From Miscanthus floridulus (lineage: Eukaryota > Streptophyta > Magnoliopsida > Poales > Poaceae), in contig NC_089587.1 of NCBI RefSeq assembly GCF_019320115.1, forward strand, positions 84,430,384-84,494,383: 64,000 nt of DNA, given 5' to 3'. Of the stretch, positions 1-10,427 are shown in pieces (position 1 is the stretch's first letter; every line of letters starts with the position of its first letter). Both the position numbers and the translations under genes were made by a program. Under the pieces are notes generated by a model. It saw only the letters and a list, made by a program, of their open reading frames with translations. It searched no databases and had not been told where the DNA came from.

Positions 1-922
1 TGATTTGCTTGAAAAACTTGAGGTAGTGAATCCTCTTTGTTATGGCCTTCAGACATCTCAAACAACATGTTTAGTCAGCATACCTCTGACTAATACTATT
101 CTTCTTGTCTTTTTTAGGAGTATGGTGACTCCATTCAGATGGATGGTTTCGACATAGAGTATGGGGTTAGTTGCAACACACGATGGAGAATCATGCAATC
201 CTTTCTAGTATGTGTTTTCTTTTTCATGTATTTGATTATTGATGCATCCTTCTTTTCTTGGACATTTTAGAATCAGGTTTTGACATTAAGGCTTGGGGAT
301 CTGGGGACATATGTTATAAACAAGCAAACGCCAAACAAACAAATCTGGCTATCTTCACCTGTGAGGTACAGTAAATGCTATCTTAGTACCTCAGTTGTTG
401 TTTGTTTCATTATATGTAATAGACACCTGAATTTGATTGCCATCGTCTTGTCTGCCATGTTGTATTATCATCCTTTCTCAAGGTTGATGCATATTGTATT
501 ACACTAATAATTAATTTTACTAGTATCGTGAACCTGTCCCTGTGTAAGGACTTAGGAGTACTGAGTACATGTCATTTTTCGAATATTGTTTATGGCCACC
601 CTTTGTGATATGTGGTTCAGTTTATTCGATATGGTTATTTGTCTTATGATGTTGCTGCGAAACTTATTAATACTTTTATTTCCAATCAAACAGACCCATG
701 CTTGGGTATTTTGTACAGTACCCAAAAGCGCTTTGCTGAACTTGTATGTCATTTTTATCTTATATAAAGATGCTATCTGGATATGAATGCAGTGGGCCTT
801 CTAGATTTGATTGGGATGCAACAACCAATGGTTGGATATACAAGAGGACTGGAGTGAACCTTGTGCAGCTTCTGGAGAAGGAGATTGATGAGCTCTGTGG
901 TACTCCAGTAGAACTTTCATAA
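1..922 (+). CDS. FH: Frataxin, mitochondrial (3' part, four exons)
   Basis: Last exons of the plant frataxin gene; the start and the mitochondrial presequence lie upstream of the window. Exons read 1-22, 118-165, 271-365 and 793-922, each joined by GT..AG introns, with a split Ser codon across the last intron (AG at 364-365 plus T at 793). The spliced frame gives DLLEKLE, then [16 protein letters not shown] (acidic helix and start of the sheet), then a segment with [14 protein letters not shown], then GPSRFDW and a C-terminal helix ending CGTPVELS and TAA at 920-922. The [10 protein letters not shown] and SGPSRFDW blocks are the conserved beta-sheet surface of frataxins. Frataxin is a matrix protein that supports iron-sulfur cluster assembly on the NFS1/ISCU complex. 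No disrupting change is seen, so it looks functional. Single-exon reading frames in the introns are chance. Confidence 0.93.
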
Positions 923-1055
923 AGTACAGGAATTGCCACACAGCTAGGTTGGATGGAGAGTAGTGCATTTGAGGGAATGAGACACTCGTGTAATATGTTT
1001 TTTCACAAAACTTTTTTTTTGTTCTATGTATTGCACACAGTTTGGAATAAATAAC
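923..1055 (+). other. Frataxin 3' UTR with poly(A)-signal candidate
   Basis: Follows the frataxin stop. An AATAAA hexamer lies within 1046-1052 (GGAATAAATAAC), about 125 bases after the stop, preceded by a T-rich stretch near 1010-1022. This is the natural end of the transcript; the next gene converges from the other strand about 270 bases further on. Confidence 0.5.
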
Positions 1056-1328
1056 TTCCCCTCGCTGGTAACGGGACAGTATTATTCATCAGGCACATCT
1101 TTTTTTGATATGCCCTAGATATGAAGTGGTCTTACATGTAGAAACAGCAAAGTGAATGCTCGTTGCACTTTGTAGTCCAATTTTCAGCTTGTGTTAATAT
1201 CATAATCTGAGCAATGTCAGCCTGTGCATATTAATATTTCTGAATGCAATACCACATTGGAGTTGAACTAGCAAAATGACAAAGTATCACTATATTCTGT
1301 TGTACCAAGTAACAAGGATCAAACTACA

Positions 1329-1718
1329 TCAATGCTGAAACATCCTGTGTGCCTCTTCTTCCATCAGCTCAGGGCTCAGTCTGACCATGAGGATGCAGAA
1401 CTCCATCTGATCCAGCGCCCCGTCCCCGTCCAGGTCGCCTTCCTTCATCATCTCCAGGAGCTCATCGTCCCGGAGCTGGCCAAGCCCGAGCCTGGTCACG
1501 TTCTGCTTCAGGCTTCGGAAGGTGATCTTTCCTGCCCTGGGCTCCATGAGCAGCTGGAACCCCTTGCAGAGCTCCTGGATCAGGCCCTCCACGCCGAGCT
1601 TCCTCGCCATCAATGGCAGGAAGTCCTGGAACTGCACGGAGGCGCCCTTGTCTGAGTCCATGCCGGAGTTATCCCGCGAGATCATGGCAAAGACTGAAGA
1701 CCTCGCAATGGTTGGCAA
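1329..1718 (-). CDS. Single EF-hand calcium-binding protein, KIC/PBP1-like
   Basis: A 129-residue intronless protein. The N-terminal ~25 residues are variable; then comes the family core (FQDFLPLMARKLGVEGL, ELCKGFQLLM), a segment with ITFRSLKQN, and near residues 93-104 one canonical EF-hand loop, DLDGDGALDQME, with Asp/Asp/Asp at positions 1, 3, 5 and Glu at 12, followed by FCILMVRLSPELME. Length, the single hand and the FC.LMVRLSP signature match plant KIC (kinesin KCBP-interacting) and PBP1 (PINOID-binding) proteins, small cytosolic Ca2+ sensors. I cannot separate KIC from PBP1 by eye. The first Met is used because a TATA box lies 63 bases upstream; Met12 and Met20 are alternatives. No disrupting change seen; it converges on frataxin. 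Confidence 0.88.
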   Translation of the reverse strand: MPTIARSSVFAMISRDNSGMDSDKGASVQFQDFLPLMARKLGVEGLIQELCKGFQLLMEPRAGKITFRSLKQNVTRLGLGQLRDDELLEMMKEGDLDGDGALDQMEFCILMVRLSPELMEEEAHRMFQH

Positions 1719-1780
1719 GATTTATGCACGGGATTTTGGACTTGTGGTTCGTGGTGGGTTATGGAGAAGGTAGGTGTTTG

Positions 1781-1788
1781 TTTATATA
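1781..1788 (-). promoter_or_regulatory. TATA box of the EF-hand gene
   Basis: Minus strand reads TATATAAA about 63 bases upstream of the ATG at 1718. That would place the transcript start near 1755 and leave a 5' leader of roughly 35 bases. Position and sequence fit a plant core promoter; no other TATA-like site is as close. Confidence 0.55.
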
Positions 1789-1799
1789 AGGGGAATGAA

Positions 1800-2505
1800 G
1801 GGAGGATGGTGGCAGGAGAGGGAGGAGTCCATGAGGTTCTTGGAATTGGGAGCAGTCTCCCCATCATGAGGGGACCCCATGCATGCCAACCGAAGTGCAG
1901 GGAACTGCAGGCATGCTCTCCTTGCTCCTGCCTGTCTCAAGACAGGGTGTTTGCTGCGTCCGGCAGTTTGTTTCTGCGAAATAGCACAAAGGGCTGGCTT
2001 CTGCTGGATCTCAAAGACTGGTTGCTTGGACAGGTCTGGCTTCTTCCCTTTTATTTTCGCAGTAGACTTTGGAACGAGGGGCTTGACTACATAAGAAAAT
2101 GGATAAGGGCAGTGATTGGAAGTGCTTGTCTGAACACAAGAACTAGAGTAGAGTTGATTATTAAGAGCCTGGTGGCGTTGGTTTCTCGCCATCTTGTGAT
2201 TGCACCAAGAGTCCAAGATATTTATTGGACGGCTCCTGGGCCCAATACGTCAGCCTTCCCGGTGTGCTGTGCACAGGAAGCATCTGTGCTGGATATTTGT
2301 TCTTGCTGCCTAAGACAAGTTTAGTTGAACGATTCAACGTGGCAAGTATGAACCGTTGAGGCTGCATTCTGCATAGGTCTTCGGGACGTGATCCGCAGGA
2401 AATTTCGTCCCAGGTTCAGCCTTACGTTCGACTGGGGATTTCGCTTGCCATTCCTTGTGAATTGCAGCACATTTGCCTTGCACGTAAGAAACGTAGAGAG
2501 CTGAC
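1800..2505. other. Intergenic DNA, no gene recognised
   Basis: Upstream region of the EF-hand gene. Open frames of up to 187 codons exist on both strands but show no recognisable domain, overlap one another and have no conserved motif. I see nothing else here except the presumed promoter of the gene to the left. Confidence 0.6.
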
Positions 2506-2685
2506 GCTAAGAGCGTCTCCAAAGAGTTCCTTGAATCAATTCCCTTTTTTTTTTGTCGCCAGTTAAAAACAACTTACTAACGCTACAATCAATTTTATTT
2601 TTAAATGGGCTATATCAAATCAATTTTTTATTTGAAAAGACTATAAAAAGTTGTCAGCCTCTAGGTTCTAGACTAAACGAAATAT

Positions 2686-2898
2686 GGGCCTGTTTGGTTC
2701 ACGCCGCCGTGCGTCACAACTTGCCGCGCCGCAACCGTGGCGTGCCGCCGCGGGGTTTGGTCGGCGCCGCACTTTTGGCGTGCCGCAGCTGCGCCACAAG
2801 CCCACAGGCTATTTGGGCCGCCAAGCCATGCCAAAGCTGTGGCGCTTTAGGCGCAGCCGTAGCTGCGGCAAGGCGTGTTTTGACGGCGGCCAAACAGG
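2686..2898. mobile_element. Small GC-rich inverted-repeat (MITE-like) element
   Basis: About 210 bp of GC-rich sequence in AT-rich surroundings. The left end GGGCCTGTTTGG and right end CCAAACAGG are inverted copies, and the pairing continues imperfectly inward for about 40 bases (GCCGCCGT and CTTGCCGC occur on both arms). GGGCCTGTTTGG-type termini are common on grass non-autonomous DNA transposons. The right end lacks the final CCC and I find no clear target-site duplication, so superfamily is not assigned. Confidence 0.4.
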
Positions 2899-3181
2899 TT
2901 AGCTACTGAAATAACCAATAAATAATTTAACAACGCTATTATTTAAGATATGGAGAAAGGGTTAAAAAATAAGGATGAGTGATAAAATTATACAATTTAT
3001 GCATATATATATCAAAGCCACTAGTCCGGCCAAGTGACTATTTGGAACGCAACAATTTTACATGAAATTGTGCCAAAGCAATTCCCCCGTGGAATTTGAA
3101 CAAGCCTTAGTTTACCACCGCTAAGCAAGCAAACAGATAGCATGTGTCCATGGCGGCGCCGGCGCGGATGCGGAGGAGGAG

Positions 3182-4037
3182 TGTCACAGAACCGTGCAAT
3201 TTATAAGAGCACAAGTGCAATAACAACTGCCGAGACAGTCGCACTCTCACACTTAGAGCACATATAAATCCAGTAGTTCGTCGAGTACCACGAAGGCCTC
3301 GAAATACGAGCCGCATACAACCAAGATCGTACATGATTCAGCATACACACATCACATGTTACATAAAGTTCACAAATAGTCGACATACATCGGAGTTCAA
3401 ATATAATTATTACAACACGAGGTTCAAATTTAGTAGCGGAAGCGACATAGTTTTGAAACAGCATATACACACACTTAGTTCAAATACATACCAGTTTAAT
3501 GATCAAGTCTAACAAAAGCAACACAGATAAGATACTAAAGAAGGCCTTACCCGCGGCCTCACTCCTCGTCCACAGCCGGAGAGAAGCAGTTCTTGCAGTA
3601 ACCATTGTACATTACACTATCTGCAACAACGAGGAATAAACCCTGAGTACGAGAATATACTCAGCTAGACTTACCCGTTATAAGCCAAAAATAAATTGAC
3701 ACCAAGGAGTATGCAATGCTTTTCATAGTTGGGTTAGCTTGGCAACATTTTGCATAAAAGCTTACTAAATTAAATCCTCCCTTTTAATTATTCTAGCATC
3801 AAGTTAAAGAGAGGTATTTATTTATACATTTGCAACATCACGTGGCAAACAATTTATTTAGGACATCAACATCACATTAGTAACCATATCAAATTAATTG
3901 GGAAACCACATAACCATCGTATTCCATCAGATTACTACGAATGTTGGAAGCTCATTCAAGTTTCTCACTATCCGGAAGAGACGGCGATTCGAATCAGTTG
4001 CAACCAGCTGGGCAGAAATCCATAACACAAACCCAGG
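3182..4037 (-). repeat. Old chromovirus LTR, piece 1 (3' end of the LTR)
   Basis: Starts TGTCACAGAACC on the plus strand, the reverse of the LTR 3' end. Continues until the copia LTR insertion at 4038. It corresponds to roughly 9600-10413 of the young element. Confidence 0.75.
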
Positions 4038-5956
4038 TGAAAGGTCCTAATGGCTAGAGGAGGGATGAATAGCCTAATAAAAATTTCTACAACAACACTT
4101 AACCAAATGGTTAGACAATTATGAGGCGAAGCGAGTGTTGCGCTAGCCTACTCAAAATGCAAGCCACCTACCATAATTCTAGTTTAGATAGTGTCAATTC
4201 ACACAAGAGCAATGACACTACCCTATGTTAGTGTGCTCTCAAAGGCTAACTAAAGAGCCACACCAACCAAGCATGCAAGCTCTCACAACTAGCTACACTA
4301 AAGAGCTTGTCAACTAGTTTGCGGTAAAGTAAAGAGAGTGATCAAGAGGGTTATACTGCCGTGTAGATGAATGAACCAATCAATCACGAAGATGAATAAC
4401 AATGATGATCAATCACCTCGGAATCAATGATGAACACAATGATTTTTATCGAGGTTCACTTGCTTGCCGGCAAGCTAGTCCTCGTTGTGGCGATTCACTC
4501 ACTTGGAGGTTCACGCGCTAATTGGCTTCACACGCCAAACCCTCAATAGGGTGCCGCACAACCAACACAAGATGAGGATCACACAAGCCACGAGCAATCC
4601 ACTAGAGTACCTTTTGGCGCTCCACCGGGGAAAGGTCAAGAACCCCTCACAATCACCACGATCGGAGCCAGAGACAATCACCACCTCCGCTCGACGATCC
4701 TCGCTGCTCTAAGCCATCTAGGTGGCGGCAACCACCAAGAGTAACAAGCGAAATCCGCAGCGAAACACGATCACTAAGTGCCTCCAGATGCAATCACTCA
4801 AGCAATGCACTTGGATCACTTCCAATCTCACTATGATGATGAATCAATGATGTAGATGAGTGAGAGTCCTTTGGCTAGGCTCACAAGGTTGTTATGTCAA
4901 TGAAAATGTGCAAGAGAGCTCCCTTGAGCTGGCCATGGGGCTATAAATAGAGCCCCAATCAAATAGAGCTGTTATACCCCTTCACTGGCAAAACGCGCTC
5001 TGACCGGACGCTCCGGTCCACTTGACCGGACCCTGGACTCAGCGTCCGGTCCACAGATGAACACCACGTGTCATCAGCTTCAAACGCTGTTTGTCAGATT
5101 CCAACGGTTATGACGCTGATCGGACGCTCCGGTTAAAACTGACCGGACGCTGGAACCTCAGCGTCCGGTCGAGTACAGTAAGGGTTGAAACTTAGTTTTC
5201 CTCGACCGGACGCGTCCGGTCCACCTCGACCGGACACAGCCAGTGTCTGGTGGTAAACCCTAGCCACTGTACCGACAGTCAACGCGACCGGACGCAGGCA
5301 GTCAGCGTCCGGTGCTTCTGGATTCAGCATCCGGTCACTGGACCGACGCTGGCATCAGCTCTGTTCTCACTTCTATCTTCTCCACCCTTGCTCCAATGTG
5401 CCAACCACCAAGAACTTACATCCGACGTAATAGAAAATAGGCATTTCATTTTCCCGAAAGCGCCGAATCCCGCCTTGCAAGCTCGGCGGGAGGGAGAGAG
5501 GGACCCAAACCCATCTCAACCCTGCACACACCTTGTACACATGTGTTAGCATATTTTCACAAATATTATCAAGGGTGTTAGCACTCCACTAGATCTTAAA
5601 TGCATATGCAATGAGTTAGAGCATCTAGTAGCACTTTGATAACCGCATTCCGATACGGGTTTCACCCCCTCTTAATAGTACGACTATCAAACCTAAATAT
5701 GATCACACTCTCTAAGTGTCTTGATCACCAAAACAAAATAGCTCCTACAAGTTATACCTTTACCTTGAGCTTTTTGTTTTTCTCTTTCTTCTCTTCAAGT
5801 TTAAGCCCTTGATCATCTCCATGCTATCACCATTGTCATGTTATGATCTTCATTTTCTTCTCTACTTGAAGTGTGCTACCTATGTCATGATCACTTGATA
5901 AACTAGGTTAGCACTTAGGGTTTCATCAATTCACCAAAACCAAACTAGAGCTTTCA
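4038..5956 (-). mobile_element. Solo LTR of a Sirevirus-like copia element
   Basis: 1919 bp, from TGAAAGGTCCTAATGGCTAG to TAGAGCTTTCA, closely similar and equal in length to the LTR at 55423-57341. Flanks are CCAGG (4033-4037) and CCTGG (5957-5961), a 5-bp target duplication with one mismatch. Contains a palindromic TATA region (GGGGCTATAAATAGAGCCCC near 4936-4956) and at 4990-5340 a run of GACCGGACGCTCCGGTC-type palindromes. No internal coding sequence remains. It sits inside the old chromovirus LTR and is therefore younger than it. Confidence 0.85.
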
Positions 5957-6352
5957 CCTGGCCCACCAGCCACGGTAGCCTTAGGTCACCTTTGGTACAA
6001 TTTGGGATACCGTGGGTTTGAGCTGAGCCGCACACTCAGGGGGGGGCAGCCGAATGCTAGGTAGCTCAGGCCAAGCTTGCCCACAGTCAATCCCTGTCCC
6101 GCCGCACACCTTACTTCTTCCAGTGTGCGCGCCATACATCTCAAATTTCCAGCCCAAATTGAGCTACTCTGCTTGGCGGTCAAAACGACTTATCTGGCCA
6201 GCTAAGTGAAAGGCGGCGTTCACTCTCGAACAAGGTCCAACAACGGTACAATCCTTAACCGACACAGACGGGATCAACATAGCCAAACCTAACACCATTT
6301 GCATATAAAATCCCGCCCGGTCTCCATTTATATGACACCACATGGTTATTTT
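5957..6352 (-). repeat. Old chromovirus LTR, piece 2
   Basis: Short continuation of the old LTR between the two insertions. It ends with ATTTT (6348-6352), the target duplication of the young Gypsy element. Confidence 0.7.
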
Positions 6353-7029
6353 TGTAACACCCTGGTGTTATTCTTGCCTAATTGCACTTGCATTTCATAT
6401 TCATGAGCATCATTCATCAATTCATGAGCATATGTCACTTGAAACATGGGAAACATGACTTTGAAACAAATGTATCATTTCAAGTGTTTTCATCATTTCA
6501 GTACCTTTAGTGCTTGATTATTGTATGACCAATGTGTGATATAGCTAAATCTATTGTTAAACATCTTAGCTATGCTTAGAAAGTCATTAGGAACAATGTT
6601 CAAGTTGATCATTTTGCCCAATTAAGATTTCAAATCATGGTTTGACTTGTTTTGACCCTAGGACTTTTTGGTTTGACTGTTTAAAAAGTACCACTTGGAA
6701 TGTTTGCATGTCAGAGCAACCTAAAACAAAGTTGTAGCAAATTACATAAGGAACAAAAGTTATTTTGTGACCAAGTCATGAAAATGTGCACAACATGCTC
6801 AAAATGGTCCCACAAGTCAGAATTTGGGTTGATTTCAACACTTAGAAATTTCTAAGTGTAAGTTTCAGTTTTCAGTTTCTTGAACCCGACTTTGACATGA
6901 TTTTACTCTCTGTCCTTTGCGAATTAGGTCTTGATCATTTAAGATGAATTACAGATGGTACTTAGAGCTACAACTCTTGTGTAGATGGTATGAGCTAATA
7001 CTTCACGGTTTAGTAGAAAGAACGTTGTC

Positions 7030-7880
7030 AAATGGCGTCGTCAGGCTCTGATCGCGGGTCTGATGATCGTCTTCGTCAGGCCGAGTGGCCGACCGCCGTC
7101 AGGCCCAGTGCGCCAAGTGGAGTCCGTACGCCGTCGCAGCCCCCGCAGGTCAGACCGTCGCTGCCACGACATCGCCACGCGCCCCGCAGCTGGCCTATTT
7201 GGTTCGCCCGCGCTCCTTCGCATCGTCAGTCCCCTCTGAGCCGAGCTCGCGCTTCCGCCATTGCCGCAGGGAGAGTCGCCGCTGCTCAGCTCGCTCGCCT
7301 CCGTGTCGTTGCCGCCTCCAGTTAGCGCTCAGCTCCGTCTTCACCTCCCCTAGCTACTCCATCTCACCGTCGAGCCGGATAACCCAAGGTAGTGGCCTAA
7401 TTGAGTTCCCGCCGCCACCGCAACTCGCCGGAGTTGGAGCTCACCGTGGCTAGCACGGCACAGCTTCTCTCTGCCTTCCCTACCTCTTGTTTTGTCTTCT
7501 CCGTCGCGCGCTATTGCTCGAGTGATGGTGTCACCGTCCTCGCCTGGCTCCGTCTGGCCGGAACGCGGCCCGCGCACCGCCGTGCGCCATGGCCGAGCCG
7601 CCGCGCTCCGTGGCTGGAGTGCTTAGGGGTCAGTAGGGAGCAAGGTTAGGGTACCAATCGACGCGGTTCTTCACGTAGGTCACGTTGGTGCCGTCGGTTT
7701 CGCTGGGGAGATCACCGTCGGCGAGCTCGATCATCGCCGCGCCGACGTGTGCCGTCTCCCCTGTTTTGTGTCATTAACACGGGGGTCCCGCGTGTCAGCC
7801 GCCGAGCCGAAGAGAGCCAGGCTTGGGCTGCGTCGTGTCGTGGGCCGTCGGGTCCCTTCGGGCCGGCCCAGCAACACTTA
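7030..7880 (+). other. GC-rich island inside the LTR
   Basis: About 850 bases of CpG-rich sequence with many overlapping open frames on both strands, flanked by AT-rich DNA. The same island is in the 3' LTR (about 17767-18615), and a GC-rich stretch sits at the equivalent place in the old LTR (about 23100-23880, minus). The overlapping frames share no conserved protein, so I read the island as regulatory or untranslated rather than coding. Confidence 0.45.
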
Positions 7881-8731
7881 AGCGAATTGTTTTCCATTTA
7901 TTATTTGTTATTTGAAATCAAGAATGGTTTGAAAAATGTTTGGATGATCAAACTTGTTCCAAATTTGTTGAAACAAAATTTGCTAGGTTCCTTATCACCA
8001 GATCTACTTGGGAAAAATTATGTATGTCATTTTTGAGATACTTTTCTGTAGAACTTTATTTAATCATGAATATTGCTGATAACTTGAAAAATATGTAGAA
8101 AAATATATAGGCTTCAGAAAAATATGATTTCAAGTTTGTTAATCTTCTTGTGTCATGTACTCCTTAGGAAAAATATATTTCATGCATGTGCCTGTGGAAA
8201 AATTTTGAGGTGTAGTTCAAGCTCCTTTTATAACTGATTTTTGTTATTTTTGCTAGAGAGCAAACTTTGTATAAAACATGCATGTGGTAATTTTTGTACA
8301 GTCACTATATGCTATTAAGAACTTAGGAAAAATACTAATTCTGTTGTTTGACACTTTTCATAGTACAAAGTAATTTCATGCTCATTTTTATGCTATAGCT
8401 TGTCATTTTTGTGTAGGATGGTTTACTTATCCAAATGCCATGAAATTTTTATGGTAGTCTGTTTAGGGTAGTAGTATGCTACTGCAATTTTCTCAGATTT
8501 TTAGGAGCATCAGAAACATAGGTTGCTATTCAAACCTATTATTAACTAGGGTTTAAGCCAGTGTCGCTTTAAGTGTGATTAAGAAAGTCGTAAAGCTTTG
8601 GTGTATCTTTGAAGCATTTCATAAGATAGGTTAACTTAACATATTAGTAGTAGAAGAGAATGCAGTAGATGACATGTGCTTGTAGTATAGTTCTTCGATG
8701 ATGTTGACTACCTTGCATTTCAACATATCCA

Positions 8732-8977
8732 TTGCATTCATCTCCTTCGATGCACCGTTTGCATAATCACTTACACGCATTGCATCATACAGGATCGCAA
8801 ACCGAGAACCCAGTCGTCATACCCGAGGAGCCCGAGGAGCAGCTCGAGGTGCAGCAGCAGGAAGTGCCAGAAGCCGACGAGGAGGACGTTGAGGAACTTC
8901 CGGAGTGCCCCGATCACCGTCCGAGCTCCTTCGAGAGAGGCAAGCCCCGGAGCATTTTTCTCCCGGTTTGCAATTAA
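8732..8977 (+). CDS. Small acidic ORF within the LTR (81 codons)
   Basis: Frame beginning MHSSPSMHRLHNHLH, then an acidic Glu/Gln-rich stretch (EEPEEQLEVQQQEVPEADEED) and a C-terminal block ELPECPDHRPSSFERGKPRSIF. The copy at 19466-19711 is identical. The diverged old LTR keeps a related block on the minus strand near 21404-21470 (ELPEC, H.PASF, KGKPRSI), so the reading frame has been kept between two distant LTRs. An acceptor-like TACAG stands just before GATCGCAAACC at about 8792. No known domain. It could be an exon of a spliced leader ORF or a relic of gag; function unknown. Confidence 0.35.
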   Translation: MHSSPSMHRLHNHLHALHHTGSQTENPVVIPEEPEEQLEVQQQEVPEADEEDVEELPECPDHRPSSFERGKPRSIFLPVCN

Positions 8978-9880
8978 TTAATTAAATGCTTTACTTTAAT
9001 TGATGCATTACGTTCAGGAGTTGTTTGCAACCGTTGCTGCATTATACCTTGTTTACCTTTGTTATACTATATCCTTGTTACCCTGGTATCCGCAGTCGAG
9101 TCAATGCTTAGCTGGCTTAGACCGGTAGAAGTCGGGTGATTTCCTGTCACCTGCGAGCTATAGGTGGTTACCTGGATCTGCTTGGATGACTATGAAGTCA
9201 TAGTATAACTAAGTGTTAAATGAAGTTGAGACCGGACGGAGACTTGCAGAGTTTTGAACTGTAGTGTTTCCGTCTGTGTCGATTAAGGACCGACCGTTGT
9301 TGGGCCTCGAGTCATGTTGAACGCATGCCTTACATTTAGCTGGCCGGATAAAGTACCTTCCGACCGCGAAGCTGGGAGATTTTTCGGGCCGAGTAGATTG
9401 CCCGCAACGCACTGTACCGGAGCAGGTGTGGTAGGACACGGGGGCGGGATGATAAGACCAAAGTGCAGTCGGTCGGCCCCCGGGTACATGTGGTTCCTGG
9501 CAAACTCGAGATTCCTGGAAAGTTGACTCGGTGATCAATATCTCACTTTAGCGGGTGAGTGAGGTTTGTGTAAGGAATAAATCACCAGCTGGTTAGGAAT
9601 CGATTCGAATCGCCATCGCTCCTGGATAGTGAGCACTTGACTTGAGTTACTTCATCGTAGTAAATGCTATGGAACACTTGGACAGTTATAGTGTAATATG
9701 ACAGTATGGAAGTTGTTTAATGATCATTGGTTATCATTCTCTGCTTAATCACATGTTTACTCTAGCATAGGTGCAAACCTAGTTGACAGGTTAATAATAA
9801 TTAACTTGGCAATAATGCTTTTAGACAGGTTCTTGAATTGCTAAAAATGCTTCTTTTTGCAAATGAGTCAGCTACCCTAC

Positions 9881-9887
9881 TATAAAG
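9881..9887 (+). promoter_or_regulatory. Candidate LTR TATA box
   Basis: TATAAAG in the context CCTACTATAAAGCCC, about 530 bases before the LTR end; the same site recurs in the 3' LTR near 20613. The best TATA-like site in the 3' half of the LTR. No start-site data, so a candidate only. Confidence 0.3.
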
Positions 9888-10415
9888 CCCTTCATAATCC
9901 TTGGTGTCATTATTTTCGGTTATGTCGGGTAAGTCTGGCTGAGTACATTCTCGTACTCAGGGTTTTATTCCCACTTGATTGCAGATGGGCAGATGTACTA
10001 TGGCTACTGTATCAACTGCCTGTATCCTGCGATGGGTGATGCTTAGGACCATGGGCATGGTCATTCCTTACGTCTCATCTGATGCTTTTGTTGGAGATGA
10101 TCATTCGCTGGCACTATATTTGAACTCCGTGTGAGTGTGTGTGGTTTTAAGCAAATGACTTCCGCTACTTTTTATTCGAACTTGTTTTGTAATAACTATG
10201 TTTAAACTCTGATGTATCTGTTATGCAAACTTTTATGTAATATGTGATTGGTGACCGCTAAACTTAGTACGATCATGGCTGGGACATGAGTTGGTTTGAA
10301 ATCCTTCGTGATTTCACGGACTACCGGGTTATACGGGCTTAAGTTTGCTAAAGCGTCTGCTCTGGCGGATGATTTTCTTACTTAATTTCGTATAATTGGT
10401 CGGTTCTGTCACAGC

Positions 10416-10427
10416 TGGTATCAGAGC
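10416..10427 (+). other. Primer-binding site (initiator Met tRNA)
   Basis: TGGTATCAGAGC, two bases after the 5' LTR end, complementary to the 3' end of plant initiator tRNA-Met. It primes minus-strand DNA synthesis. Confidence 0.92.

Larger units (their letters stand above)
6353..10413 (+). repeat. 5' LTR of the young Gypsy element
   Basis: 4061 bp. Starts TGTAACACCCTGGTG. It contains a GC-rich island (about 7030-7880) in otherwise AT-rich sequence, a small acidic reading frame (8732-8977) and a TATA candidate TATAAAG at 9881-9887, which would put transcription start near 9910 and make the last ~500 bp the R-U5 part (inference). Ends GGTTCTGTCACA just before the primer-binding site. Confidence 0.93.

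Noticed and set aside
1761..2324. 187-codon plus-strand ORF and a 144-codon minus ORF upstream of the EF-hand gene
   Set aside because: They overlap each other on opposite strands, show no domain, and lie in the promoter region of the EF-hand gene.
3036..3110. Possible tiny MITE relic (TTTGGAACGC ... AATTTGAACAAGCC)
   Set aside because: Resembles one end of grass MITEs, but inverted pairing is weak and no target duplication is visible.
7032..7650. Overlapping ORFs of 60-122 codons in the GC-rich LTR island (and copies at 17769-18371)
   Set aside because: Open in several frames only because of high GC; compositionally Arg/Pro/Ser-rich with no conserved protein.
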